A stretch of DNA of 15,017 nucleotides from SLQH01 sp964612995 (lineage in GTDB: Bacteria; Planctomycetota; UBA11346), in NCBI GenBank assembly GCA_964612995.1, contig CAZTGE010000103.1:1-15017 (forward strand), written 5' to 3'. This document shows positions 1 to 6,634 of this stretch, in pieces. Under the pieces are notes generated by a model. The model saw only the letters and a program-made list of their open reading frames with translations. It was not told the DNA's origin and did no database searches. A program made the position numbers and the translations under genes. How positions within the stretch are numbered: position 1 is the stretch's first letter; each line of letters begins with the position of its first letter.

Positions 1-59
1 GGGCGAGGGCGAGGGCGAGGGCGAGGGCGAGGGCGAGGGCGAGGGCGAGGGCGAGGGCG
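1..59. repeat. GGGCGA hexanucleotide tandem repeat
   Basis: The window opens with nine perfect copies of GGGCGA followed by a partial copy (GGGCG). The true length is unknown because the array is cut by the window edge. A 6-bp unit preserves reading frame when copies are gained or lost, so a protein read through it would vary only in length. Read from base 2 on the plus strand it encodes alternating Gly-Glu and reaches a stop at 68-70. Read on the minus strand it encodes Ser-Pro repeats. Slippage variation is an inference from the repeat structure. Confidence 0.9.
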
Positions 60-70
60 CGGACGACTGA
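2..70 (+). CDS. Possible 3' end of a gene with Gly-Glu repeat tail (partial)
   Basis: Reading from base 2 gives a run of Gly-Glu dipeptides ending GADD and a TGA stop at 68-70, shortly before the next plus-strand gene. An acidic low-complexity C-terminus in the same direction as the following operon is plausible, but no folded domain is visible because the rest is outside the window. The alternative is a minus-strand gene starting at ATG 129-127. That frame is also open to the edge, reading MPGSLDRVRGARNAF and later a Ser-Pro repeat. The sequence here cannot decide between them. I favour the plus strand because of the neighbouring genes. Confidence 0.35.
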   Translation, partial: GEGEGEGEGEGEGEGEGEGADD

Positions 71-127
71 CCCCCGCCGCCGACAAAGGCGTTGCGCGCT
101 CCGCGAACCCGGTCGAGACTGCCGGGC

Positions 128-640
128 ATGCGGGAACGCTGGTCCATCGCCATGCACAAGGAGGACTTCAAGTTCTCCTGCGCCCACTTCCTCATCTTCC
201 CCGATGGCAGCAAGGAACGGCTGCACGGCCACAACTACCAGGTTTCCTGCGAGATCGAGGGCGCACTCGATGCCCATGGGCTGGTGATCGACTTCAACCA
301 GGCCAAACCGGTGGTCCGTTCGCTCTGCCGCGAACTCAACGAACGTTGGCTGGTGCCCGGCGAACACCCCCGACTGGAGATCCTGCCCGGCGACGACGGT
401 CACACCCGGATCGTGTTCGGCGAACGTCGCTACTGCGCACCGAGCGACGAGATCCGGGTCATGCCGATGAACAACGTCTCGGTCGAGAACCTCGCCGCCT
501 ATCTCGGCCGACGCCTGCGCGAGGAACTCGAACGCCGCTTCGGCGCCGCGCGCATCGGCAGCGTCGTGGTGAGCGTGACCGAGAACAACGGACAGGGCGG
601 CGTCTATCGCCTCGACGCGGAGGCCGATGCATGCAGCTGA
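128..640 (+). CDS. QueD/PTPS-like protein (6-pyruvoyl/6-carboxytetrahydropterin synthase family)
   Basis: A 170-aa protein of the T-fold PTPS/QueD family, whose members act on dihydroneopterin triphosphate in pterin or queuosine/7-deazaguanine synthesis. The three zinc-ligand histidines are visible: H20 in FSCAHF, and H33 and H35 in RLHGHNY. The later MNNVSVENLAAYL segment and the C-terminal VTENNGQGGVY match the family's PTxENLA and glutamate motifs. Two expected catalytic elements look altered. The Cys just before RLHGH in E. coli QueD is a Lys here (SKERLHGH), and the usual LDH segment after DFN reads LCRELNERW. An insertion at roughly residues 78-112 makes it longer than QueD (about 120 aa). 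The exact substrate is therefore uncertain. ATG 128 is chosen; ATG 152 and an upstream TTG 92 are in frame, and none has a clear ribosome binding site. It overlaps the next gene by 10 nt. Confidence 0.8.
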   Translation: MRERWSIAMHKEDFKFSCAHFLIFPDGSKERLHGHNYQVSCEIEGALDAHGLVIDFNQAKPVVRSLCRELNERWLVPGEHPRLEILPGDDGHTRIVFGERRYCAPSDEIRVMPMNNVSVENLAAYLGRRLREELERRFGAARIGSVVVSVTENNGQGGVYRLDAEADACS

Positions 641-1191
641 CTGTGTTCGGCTCCTCGAGCCCCCATACCCCGCCCGAACATCTGGCCGAGGCCGCCGCCC
701 TGGGAACGGCGATCGCCGCGCGCGGCGACGTGCTGATCAACGGTGCGGGCGGCGCCGGCTGCATGGGCGCGATCACCGGGGCCTGCCTCGCTGCCGGCGG
801 TCGGGTCAAGGGCGTGATCCTGCGCGCCTTCCATGACGCCGGGCTGACCCACCCTGATATCGACGACCTGCACATCGCCGAGACCATGCGAGAGCGCAAG
901 CGCCTGCTCGGGCATCAGACCGACGCCTACCTCGTTCTACCGGGTGGCCCCGGAACCTGGGAGGAGTTCTGGGAGGTGGCGGTCGAACGCCAGGTCGGAA
1001 CCCACCAACGGCCGCTGATCCTGATCAATCATCAGGGTTTCTATGACGGCTTCCTCGCCCAGAGCCGTCGGGCCCACGCGCAGGGCTTCCTCTACGGCGC
1101 AGTCGAGGAGCTGTTCGCCGTCGCCTCCGACGCCGAGGCTGCGCTCGCACTGCTCCACCACGACGACGCGCCGGAGCCGACATGCTCCTGA
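631..1191 (+). CDS. LOG-family (TIGR00730-type) nucleotide 5'-monophosphate phosphoribohydrolase
   Basis: A 186-aa cytosolic protein of the lysine-decarboxylase-like/LOG Rossmann family. Characterised members release a base from a nucleoside 5'-monophosphate (cytokinin riboside monophosphates, AMP or related compounds). The signature PGGPGTWEE is at residues 104-112. The upstream arginine motif is MRERKR, residues 86-91, equivalent to the MHERKA region of plant LOG. The glycine-rich nucleotide loop is GAGGAGCMGA, less regular than the common GGGxxGLMG. ATG 631 lies in a 10-nt overlap with the QueD-like gene (atgcagctga), so translational coupling is likely. The 3' end overlaps the next gene by 10 nt as well. 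Older annotations may call it lysine decarboxylase, but no decarboxylase activity is implied. The true substrate here is unknown. Confidence 0.85.
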   Translation: MQLTVFGSSSPHTPPEHLAEAAALGTAIAARGDVLINGAGGAGCMGAITGACLAAGGRVKGVILRAFHDAGLTHPDIDDLHIAETMRERKRLLGHQTDAYLVLPGGPGTWEEFWEVAVERQVGTHQRPLILINHQGFYDGFLAQSRRAHAQGFLYGAVEELFAVASDAEAALALLHHDDAPEPTCS

Positions 1192-2201
1192 TCACCCTGA
1201 TCCGCATCGCCTTCGTCCTGCTCGCCGTGTCCGTAGGCCACGTCTACGGCAGCCGGTACTACCAGAACGCCGGGGTGATCGACTTCCCCTGGTGGCACGG
1301 CGGCATGCTCGGCTTCGGCATCGCCGTGACCCTGATCGCGGCCGAGCACGCCTTCCGCCGCCACTTCACCCGCACCCTGGCCGGCTTCCTCCTCGGCCTC
1401 GGCCTCGGGCTGTTGTTCTCGCTGCTGGTGATCCAGGTCCTGCACGCAGTGCTGCAGAACCAGACCCTGATCGACAACCTCGACATCCCGCTGGCGCTGG
1501 TGATCACCTACCTCGTACTGGTGATGGTGATGCACAACGTGGACCGCTTCCGCATTGTCGTGCCCTTCGTGGAGTTCCGCAGCGAGCGGCTCGAACTCGG
1601 GACCGCGGTGGTCGACTGCTCGGCCCTCCACGATGGCCGCCTGCTCGGGCTGCAACAGGCCGGGCTGCTCGACAACCGCCTGGTGGTGCCGCACGCGGTG
1701 GTCAGCCGCGCCGAGGCGCTGGCCCGCAGCGCGAACGAGGCCGAACGCCTGCGCGGCACCCGGGCGCTGGAGAACCTCGCCGAACTGCGCGACCGCCTCG
1801 ATTCGAGCCTGGTGATCGACGACACCGATCTGCCGACCTCGGATCAGCTCGAGGACGTGATCCTCACCGTGGTCCGGCTGCACAGCGCGCGACTGGTCTG
1901 TTGCGACGCCGAGATCAGCAGCCGCGCGCGTGGCGAGGGGTTACGGGTGCTCGACCTTGAAGCCCTCGCGCGTCACCTCGCGCCGGTCCTGCGCCCTGGC
2001 GACCGCGTGCGGGTGCCGATCGAAAAAACGGGTGAAAACCCCGGCCAGGGGGTCGGCTTCCTCGACGACGGCAGCATGGTGGTCATGGGCCGGGCCGCGG
2101 ACGCGATCGGCGAGAGCGTGAGCGGTGTGATCCTGCGCATCCACCACACCTCCAACGGACGCATGCTCTTCGCCGAACGCGAGTCCGCCGAGGATGCCTG
2201 A
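1182..2201 (+). CDS. Membrane-anchored PIN-TRAM domain protein (YacL-like)
   Basis: A 339-aa protein with the architecture of Bacillus YacL. It has an N-terminal hydrophobic region with about four membrane segments (residues 1-120), a PIN ribonuclease-like domain (about 140-250) and a C-terminal TRAM RNA-binding domain (about 275-335; NPGQGVGFLDDGSMVVM and SNGRMLFAE are typical). PIN acidic residues seen are D145 (VVDCSALHDGR) and D242 (CCDAE), with E224/D225 near the third position. The second acid, usually Glu in a VxEEL-type segment, aligns with S175/R176, although E178 is close by. Nuclease activity is therefore doubtful. A role in RNA binding or processing at the membrane is inferred from the domains. 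ATG 1182 sits in a 10-nt overlap (atgctcctga) with the LOG gene, so the two are probably co-translated. Confidence 0.85.
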   Translation: MLLITLIRIAFVLLAVSVGHVYGSRYYQNAGVIDFPWWHGGMLGFGIAVTLIAAEHAFRRHFTRTLAGFLLGLGLGLLFSLLVIQVLHAVLQNQTLIDNLDIPLALVITYLVLVMVMHNVDRFRIVVPFVEFRSERLELGTAVVDCSALHDGRLLGLQQAGLLDNRLVVPHAVVSRAEALARSANEAERLRGTRALENLAELRDRLDSSLVIDDTDLPTSDQLEDVILTVVRLHSARLVCCDAEISSRARGEGLRVLDLEALARHLAPVLRPGDRVRVPIEKTGENPGQGVGFLDDGSMVVMGRAADAIGESVSGVILRIHHTSNGRMLFAERESAEDA

Positions 2202-2228
2202 GGCCAGCGGCGGCGGCGGAGACCGGCG

Positions 2229-2954
2229 GTGAGCCGGCGCGAGCCCGGCGACGGGCCGCTGAGCCAGCGCGCGGTCGCCGCCATCTACACCACCCTCGCC
2301 GGGATCATCGAGCCGCGCAGCGAGCTGGAATTCGCGGATCCCTACCAGCTGTTGGTCGCGGTGATCCTCTCGGCCCAGGCGACCGACGTGAGCGTCAACC
2401 TGGCGATGCATGGGCTGGTTGGTGCCGCCCCCTCGCCGCAGGCGATGGTCGAACTCGGCGAGGCCGGGCTGATCCCCTACATCCGCCGCATCGGCCTGTA
2501 CAACGCCAAGGCGCGGCACATCGTCGCCGCCTGCCGGCAACTGGTCGAACGCCATCACGGACAGGTACCCGATACCCGGGCCGAACTCGAAGCGCTGCCG
2601 GGTGTCGGTCGCAAGAGCGCCAGCGTGGTCCTCAACATCGCCTTCGCCCACCCGACCATCGCCGTCGACACCCATGTCCATCGCGTGGCCAACCGCACCG
2701 GCATCGCTGCGACCCGGACGGCGATCCGGACCCAAACGGTGCTCGAACGCCGAACGCCGCAGCGCTACCTGCTCAACGCCCACCACTACCTGATCCTGCA
2801 CGGCCGGCGTGTCTGCACGGCGCGCAAGCCAGCCTGCCCCGCCTGCGCCATCGCGCGCTGGTGTCGCTACAGCGACAAGACCCAGTCGCCGTCGACCAGC
2901 AGGCCGTCGACCCGGCGATCCCAGGGCTCCTCCGGCAGATCAGCGACCAGCTGA
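2229..2954 (+). CDS. nth: Endonuclease III (DNA glycosylase/AP lyase)
   Basis: A base-excision repair enzyme that removes oxidised pyrimidines and cleaves the abasic site. Similarity to E. coli Nth is strong through the core: LLVAVILSAQATDVSVN, the helix-hairpin-helix LPGVGRKSASVVLN with catalytic Lys129, and Asp147 in IAVDTHVHRV. The 4Fe-4S cysteines are C196, C203, C206 and C212 with the standard 6-2-5 spacing. The protein is 241 aa against 211 in E. coli. The excess lies mostly in a Ser/Arg/Pro-rich tail after the cluster, and that stretch is antisense to the end of the formyl-THF cyclo-ligase gene. The natural domain ends within a few residues of C212. The start is GTG 2229, 27 nt after the PIN-TRAM gene, consistent with one operon. 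Confidence 0.93.
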   Translation: MSRREPGDGPLSQRAVAAIYTTLAGIIEPRSELEFADPYQLLVAVILSAQATDVSVNLAMHGLVGAAPSPQAMVELGEAGLIPYIRRIGLYNAKARHIVAACRQLVERHHGQVPDTRAELEALPGVGRKSASVVLNIAFAHPTIAVDTHVHRVANRTGIAATRTAIRTQTVLERRTPQRYLLNAHHYLILHGRRVCTARKPACPACAIARWCRYSDKTQSPSTSRPSTRRSQGSSGRSATS

Positions 2955-3436
2955 CAACCGAAAGCCACGCCGACGGTGCGCACAGCGGAGCCGAGATCGA
3001 CCAGGCTGCGATCGTAGAAACCACCGCCCTGGCCCAGCCGCTGACCCGCGGCAGTGAAGCCGACACCGGGAACCACGATCAGACAGGAATCCGGCAAGGG
3101 ATCCTCGGGGCAGCGGGTGGCATCGGGTTCGGGAATGCCGTAGGCGCCGGGCAGGAGCAGATCGTCGTCGGTCACCGCATGCCACCCGAGAGCCGAGCGC
3201 CGCACCCGCGGCAACCACACGGGACGGTTGCGGGCCCACTCACGGCGGATCAGCGCACTGAGGTCGAGCTCGCCGCCGAGGGCCATGTAGGCGCACAGCG
3301 CCACCGCACCGTCGGCGAACAAGGGATCGAGCGCGGCAACCGTGCGCGCCTCCACCCGCTGCCGCTCCGGTACCGGGATCGAACGCCGGGCGCGACGCAG
3401 GCGCGCGCGCAGCTGCGACTTGTCTTCGGGACTCAC
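2867..3436 (-). CDS. fau: 5-formyltetrahydrofolate cyclo-ligase
   Basis: A 189-aa cytosolic enzyme that converts 5-formyl-THF to 5,10-methenyl-THF using ATP, recovering folate for one-carbon metabolism. The family signature is clear: PGVGFTAAGQRLGQGGGFYDR, about residues 128-148. Earlier segments (KSQLRARLRRARRSI, YMALGGELDLSALI) fit the N-terminal half, and the length matches E. coli YgfA (182 aa). GTG 3436 is chosen because it overlaps the stop of the upstream gene as GTGA, the usual coupling arrangement. GTG 3439 is a possible alternative. No good Shine-Dalgarno sequence is seen, so translation probably depends on the upstream gene. The 3' end converges on nth and overlaps it by 88 nt. Confidence 0.92.
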   Translation of the reverse strand: MSPEDKSQLRARLRRARRSIPVPERQRVEARTVAALDPLFADGAVALCAYMALGGELDLSALIRREWARNRPVWLPRVRRSALGWHAVTDDDLLLPGAYGIPEPDATRCPEDPLPDSCLIVVPGVGFTAAGQRLGQGGGFYDRSLVDLGSAVRTVGVAFGCQLVADLPEEPWDRRVDGLLVDGDWVLSL

Positions 3437-4011
3437 CACGTGATCAGCTGATGGCTGCCGGGCTGCAGACTCACGCCATGACGTTGGCCCGGGTGCGGTC
3501 CATAGAGGAAGCCGCCGAGCGGGACCTCGCGGCGGCTGATCAGCAGCGCGGCGTCGTCGAACAGATGCAGCGCGACCCCGGCCGCCGTCTGCAACCGCAC
3601 CCCCAACCGGGTACCGATGAAGCCGCGCACCGGCCGCAGCGCGAGGCTGCTGAGCTGCATCAGCTCCGCGATCGGCGGCATGAGCAGGTTGCCCTGCGCG
3701 TCGAGCACCGGCCGGGAGACGTCGCAGACCATGATGTCGTGGCCCCACCGCAACTCGCCGCCCGGCGCCAACGGCAGACCGAGTTCGTGCAGATCGTCGA
3801 CGAGGAACGCCGGCACCGTGGCCAGATCGACACCGCGCGGCCTGCCGGCGATGGAACCCAGCAGCGCGTCGACCTCAAGGCTGAGCGCATCGCGCAGACC
3901 GGCATCGAGCCCGGCGTCCAAGCCGCCGAGGCGTTGGTCGACCAGCGCGCTCAGGGCTGTGGCCCGTTGCGGATCCCCGCCTTCGCTGCGCGCTTCTGCC
4001 TCACCGGCCAT
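3433..4011 (-). CDS. Conserved-looking hypothetical protein upstream of 5-FCL
   Basis: A 192-aa protein that I do not recognise. It has no signal peptide, membrane span or cysteine cluster. The first 60 residues are Ala/Asp/Leu-rich with a repeated GLDAGLDAGL stretch. The middle (VPAFLVDDLHELGLPLAP, RWGHDIMVCDVSRPVLDAQGNLLMPP) and the C-terminal half (MQLSSLALRPVRGFIGTRLGVRL, ALHLFDDAALLISRREVPLGGFLYGP) have the texture of a folded alpha/beta protein. ATG 4011 is chosen because a TAAGGTG ribosome-binding-like sequence lies just upstream on the minus strand. The frame stays open to 4179, but that extension runs through a palindromic repeat and is probably not coding. The stop overlaps the cyclo-ligase start (GTGA), so the two genes are one operon. 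A folate-related role is only a neighbourhood guess. Confidence 0.7.
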   Translation of the reverse strand: MAGEAEARSEGGDPQRATALSALVDQRLGGLDAGLDAGLRDALSLEVDALLGSIAGRPRGVDLATVPAFLVDDLHELGLPLAPGGELRWGHDIMVCDVSRPVLDAQGNLLMPPIAELMQLSSLALRPVRGFIGTRLGVRLQTAAGVALHLFDDAALLISRREVPLGGFLYGPHPGQRHGVSLQPGSHQLITW

Positions 4012-4062
4012 GCCGCACCTTAAGCACGGCCACCCCTGTATCCAAGCAGCTTGTGGCCCTCC

Positions 4063-4164
4063 CAGGGCCGCACATAGCTCGGCCCCGGAAGCGCCGGGCA
4101 CCAGCTCGGCATGGAAACCGGGGGCAGGATCTGGGTCCATCATCCCGAGCTTTGAGCGGCCCTG
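4063..4164. repeat. Palindromic dispersed repeat, copy 1
   Basis: A 102-bp element with 19-bp inverted ends. The left end is 4063-4081 and the right end is 4146-4164 (cgagctttgagcggccctg), with two mismatches between them. The left half aligns over about 50 bp with the element at 6476-6634, including agcgccg and tcggcatg separated by similar spacing. The right ends of the two copies are identical over 19 nt. An inner short stem (GCCG with CGGC) lies at about 4092-4109. The element sits in the 243-nt gap (4012-4254) between the divergent hypothetical gene and the M48 protease gene, so it could influence either promoter. Beyond it the gap shows no clear promoter or other feature. Confidence 0.75.
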
Positions 4165-4254
4165 GCCCTCCAGAACCACCCATGACGTGCGCCGGCACCA
4201 CCCCGGAGCCCGGAGCCATCCGCCCCGGCCACCGCAGAGCGGAGCGGCCTGCCC

Positions 4255-6438
4255 GTGCGGGCCGGATTGAGGGTCGATGCGCCCGTTCGATCAGAGGTTC
4301 GGCGACCCGGCGCGCCCGGGCCCATCGCCGCTTGTCCGCGCCATGCCTGCACCACCATCTCGTCGGTGCTCTTCGTCCTCCCGCTGATCTTCGCCATGGT
4401 CATCGCCGAGACGGCGAAACTCGCGCCGCCGCTGCTTCCCCCGCTGCCGGGCATCCCCGATCCGCTGTTGGTCGCACTGGCCCTCGGCGGCGGCATCGTG
4501 CTCTGGCTGGTGGTCCAGGTCGCCCTGCGTCGCCTGGCGCGCGGACGCAGCCAGCGCTGGTTCGCGTTCTGGGATCTGGGCGGACTGATCGCGGCGCTCG
4601 CGCTGCACAGCGCCTGGTGTTTCCTCCTGCCCTGGGCCGGGCGCGGAACGCTCGATCCGATCGACCCCCTCACCGCCTTGTGGCTCCACAGCCGCCTGCT
4701 CGCGGTCGCCCCCTTCGTACTGCTGCTACTGCTGCAATGGCGACAGATGGGGCGGGCCCTGGACGAACGCGAGTCCAGCGATGCCCCGTCGATGCTGCGC
4801 ATGCGTTTCAGTTTCGGTCTGCTGCCGATCCTGGTCATCGTCGGCCTGCTCGACCTGGTGCTCTACGGAGTCGAACTCGGCCTCGGACCGTGGCTGGGGC
4901 CGGGCTGGACGCTGATCGCCTCGCTGGCGCTGACCTTGCTGGTGTTCGTCGGTGCGCCGGGGATCATTGTGCGCCTGTGGCAGGTCTACCCGATGCCGAG
5001 CGGGCCGGCACGCGAACTGATCGAGGAGGGCTGCCGCCGGGCCGGCATCCGCGTCAAGCGGATCATGGTATGGCCGTTCACCGGCGGCCGCTTCTACAAC
5101 GCCGCCGTGCTCGGGCTGCTGCCGGGCATGCGCTACGTGCTCTTCAGCGAGGATCTGCTGCGCGATCTCGAACCTGACGAGATCCTCGCCGTGCTCGGTC
5201 ACGAACTCAGTCACATCCGTCGCCATCACCTGCCGTTGTACCTGCTGTTCCTGATCGCCTGCGGGCTGAGTGTGGTCTGGATCCAGGAGTGGATCCTGCG
5301 CCAGATCGGCGACCTGCCGCCCTTCGACCTGCTGCCGCCCGCGCTCACCGCCGCCGCTGTACTGGTGTTCTGCTACGCGCTGCAGCTGCGCTGGCTCTTC
5401 GGCTACCTCTCGCGCGCCTGCGAGCGCCAGGCCGACCTCGACGGCGCCGCCATCGCCGGCGGCCCAAAACCGATGTGTACCGCCCTGAGCAAGATCGCCC
5501 TGCTCACCGGGCAGGGCGAGAGTCGCCCCAATTGGCGCCATCACAGCATCCGGACACGTATCGCCTATCTGCGCCAAGTAGAACTTGACCCACACCTGGT
5601 TCCATGGCACCACAAGCGGGTCGTGAAGCTCCGCTTCCTCATCCTGATCGCCCTGATCCTCTCGCTGCTCCCGCTGCTCACCCGGCGCCAGGGCGGACTC
5701 GCGCAGTGGCGCCAGGAGGACTACCGGCTCGACCTGGCGCTTTCCGCGGCCGAGGCCGGTGACAGCACGCGCCTGCGCTACTGGCTCGACTCGGCGCAGA
5801 AGCAGGACGTGGCCCACCTCGCCCAGATGCTGCTGCAACGGTTCGCCGCAGGCGAGGACGAGGAACCCCCACCGCTCGGCACGGTCTACCGTCAACGGCA
5901 CCTGCTCCTGCCCTTCGCCCATGTGGACACCGGCAAGGACAACGTCAACCAGAGCATCCTCAACTACCTCGCTTACGTCCTCGTCGCCGGCACCGCCCAT
6001 CCGAGCGACGCGGACATGAAGGTGGTCGCGACCATCGAGCCGCGGCTCGAGTATGCAGCCAGGAGGGACTGGGGCATCGCCGACACCCTCGGCTGCATCA
6101 ACTACCGCCAGGGCGACTATCAGCAGGCGGCGAGCAACTTCGAACACAGCCTCGAACTGCTCGACAAGACCCTCTCCGAGGCCGAGGCCGAGGACGTGGC
6201 CGAGCTCGAGAAGACCAGGGCGCTGATCCAACGCCGTCTGGAGGCGGCGCGCAGCGAAGGGGCCAAGCCCCCCCTGCCGCTCGAGCCCGGCGCCCTGGAG
6301 ACGCCCCCACCGCCACCAGAGCCAGAACAGGAACAGGAACAGGAACAGGAACAGGAACAGGAACAGGAACAGGAGCCGGAGCCGGAGCCCGCAACACCGG
6401 AGCCATCGGCGAGCGCCGTTTCCGCGCCCGAGGCCTGA
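4255..6438 (+). CDS. M48-family membrane metalloprotease with TPR and Glu-Gln repeat tail
   Basis: A 727-aa integral membrane zinc protease of the Ste24/HtpX (M48) type. The zinc motif HELSH is at residues 316-320. The third ligand is probably E390 in ACERQADLDG, with two hydrophobic segments between them as in HtpX-like enzymes. Several membrane spans occupy about residues 37-245, one more lies near 460-480, and the C-terminal part carries a TPR-like helix pair (DWGIADTLGCINYRQGDYQQAASNFEHS is split between helices, about 606-640). The tail is Pro/Glu-rich with an eight-copy Glu-Gln repeat. The first 37 residues from GTG 4255 look unlike a membrane protein start; GTG 4366 or ATG 4396 may be the real start. 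It is a monocistronic-looking gene flanked by two related palindromic repeats. Membrane protein quality control is the likely role by family, but no substrate can be inferred. Confidence 0.85.
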   Translation: MRAGLRVDAPVRSEVRRPGAPGPIAACPRHACTTISSVLFVLPLIFAMVIAETAKLAPPLLPPLPGIPDPLLVALALGGGIVLWLVVQVALRRLARGRSQRWFAFWDLGGLIAALALHSAWCFLLPWAGRGTLDPIDPLTALWLHSRLLAVAPFVLLLLLQWRQMGRALDERESSDAPSMLRMRFSFGLLPILVIVGLLDLVLYGVELGLGPWLGPGWTLIASLALTLLVFVGAPGIIVRLWQVYPMPSGPARELIEEGCRRAGIRVKRIMVWPFTGGRFYNAAVLGLLPGMRYVLFSEDLLRDLEPDEILAVLGHELSHIRRHHLPLYLLFLIACGLSVVWIQEWILRQIGDLPPFDLLPPALTAAAVLVFCYALQLRWLFGYLSRACERQADLDGAAIAGGPKPMCTALSKIALLTGQGESRPNWRHHSIRTRIAYLRQVELDPHLVPWHHKRVVKLRFLILIALILSLLPLLTRRQGGLAQWRQEDYRLDLALSAAEAGDSTRLRYWLDSAQKQDVAHLAQMLLQRFAAGEDEEPPPLGTVYRQRHLLLPFAHVDTGKDNVNQSILNYLAYVLVAGTAHPSDADMKVVATIEPRLEYAARRDWGIADTLGCINYRQGDYQQAASNFEHSLELLDKTLSEAEAEDVAELEKTRALIQRRLEAARSEGAKPPLPLEPGALETPPPPPEPEQEQEQEQEQEQEQEQEPEPEPATPEPSASAVSAPEA
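6325..6372 (+). repeat. GAACAG hexanucleotide tandem repeat in the protease tail
   Basis: There are eight perfect copies of GAACAG, encoding Glu-Gln repeats, followed by GAGCCG-type units encoding Glu-Pro. The unit is 6 bp, so copy-number change would alter tail length without a frameshift. The identical codons argue for recent expansion by slippage rather than selection on the peptide alone. Confidence 0.95.
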
Positions 6439-6475
6439 AGCCCCTTCCGACTCTGAGCGAACACGACGCCACCCC

Positions 6476-6634
6476 GGGCCGCTCAAAGCTCGCCTTGGGA
6501 GCGCCGATCGCCAGGTCGGCATGCCTTGCGTCGCCTCCACCTGCGTCCAACCGCCCGGCTCTCTTTGGTGCTGACGCCATAGCGACGCAGCTGGAGGCGA
6601 GGCATGGCCCTCATTTGCGAGCTTTGAGCGGCCC
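6476..6634. repeat. Palindromic dispersed repeat, copy 2 (MITE-like)
   Basis: A 159-bp element with perfect 18-bp inverted ends: 6476-6493 against 6617-6634. A second, inner pair lies at 6532-6547 against 6584-6599, 16 nt with one mismatch, and a third short pair is catgcct (6520-6526) against aggcatg (6600-6606). The whole element can fold into a long interrupted stem. A local hairpin GCCGA/TCGGC lies in its left part. It shares its ends and left half with the element at 4063-4164. It contains no ORF with protein character, so a non-autonomous mobile or structural repeat is the best reading. Confidence 0.8.

Noticed and set aside
1..59. CRISPR array or centromere-like iterons
   Set aside because: The units are 6 bp and directly adjoining, with no spacers or longer repeats.
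3437..3748. N-terminal extension of the 5-FCL reading frame
   Set aside because: The extension is Arg/Ala-rich, overlaps the upstream gene in another frame, and the family N-terminus begins at the GTG pair near 3436-3439.
4012..4179. N-terminal extension of the hypothetical gene up to 4179
   Set aside because: It runs through palindromic repeat copy 1, and a ribosome site points to ATG 4011.
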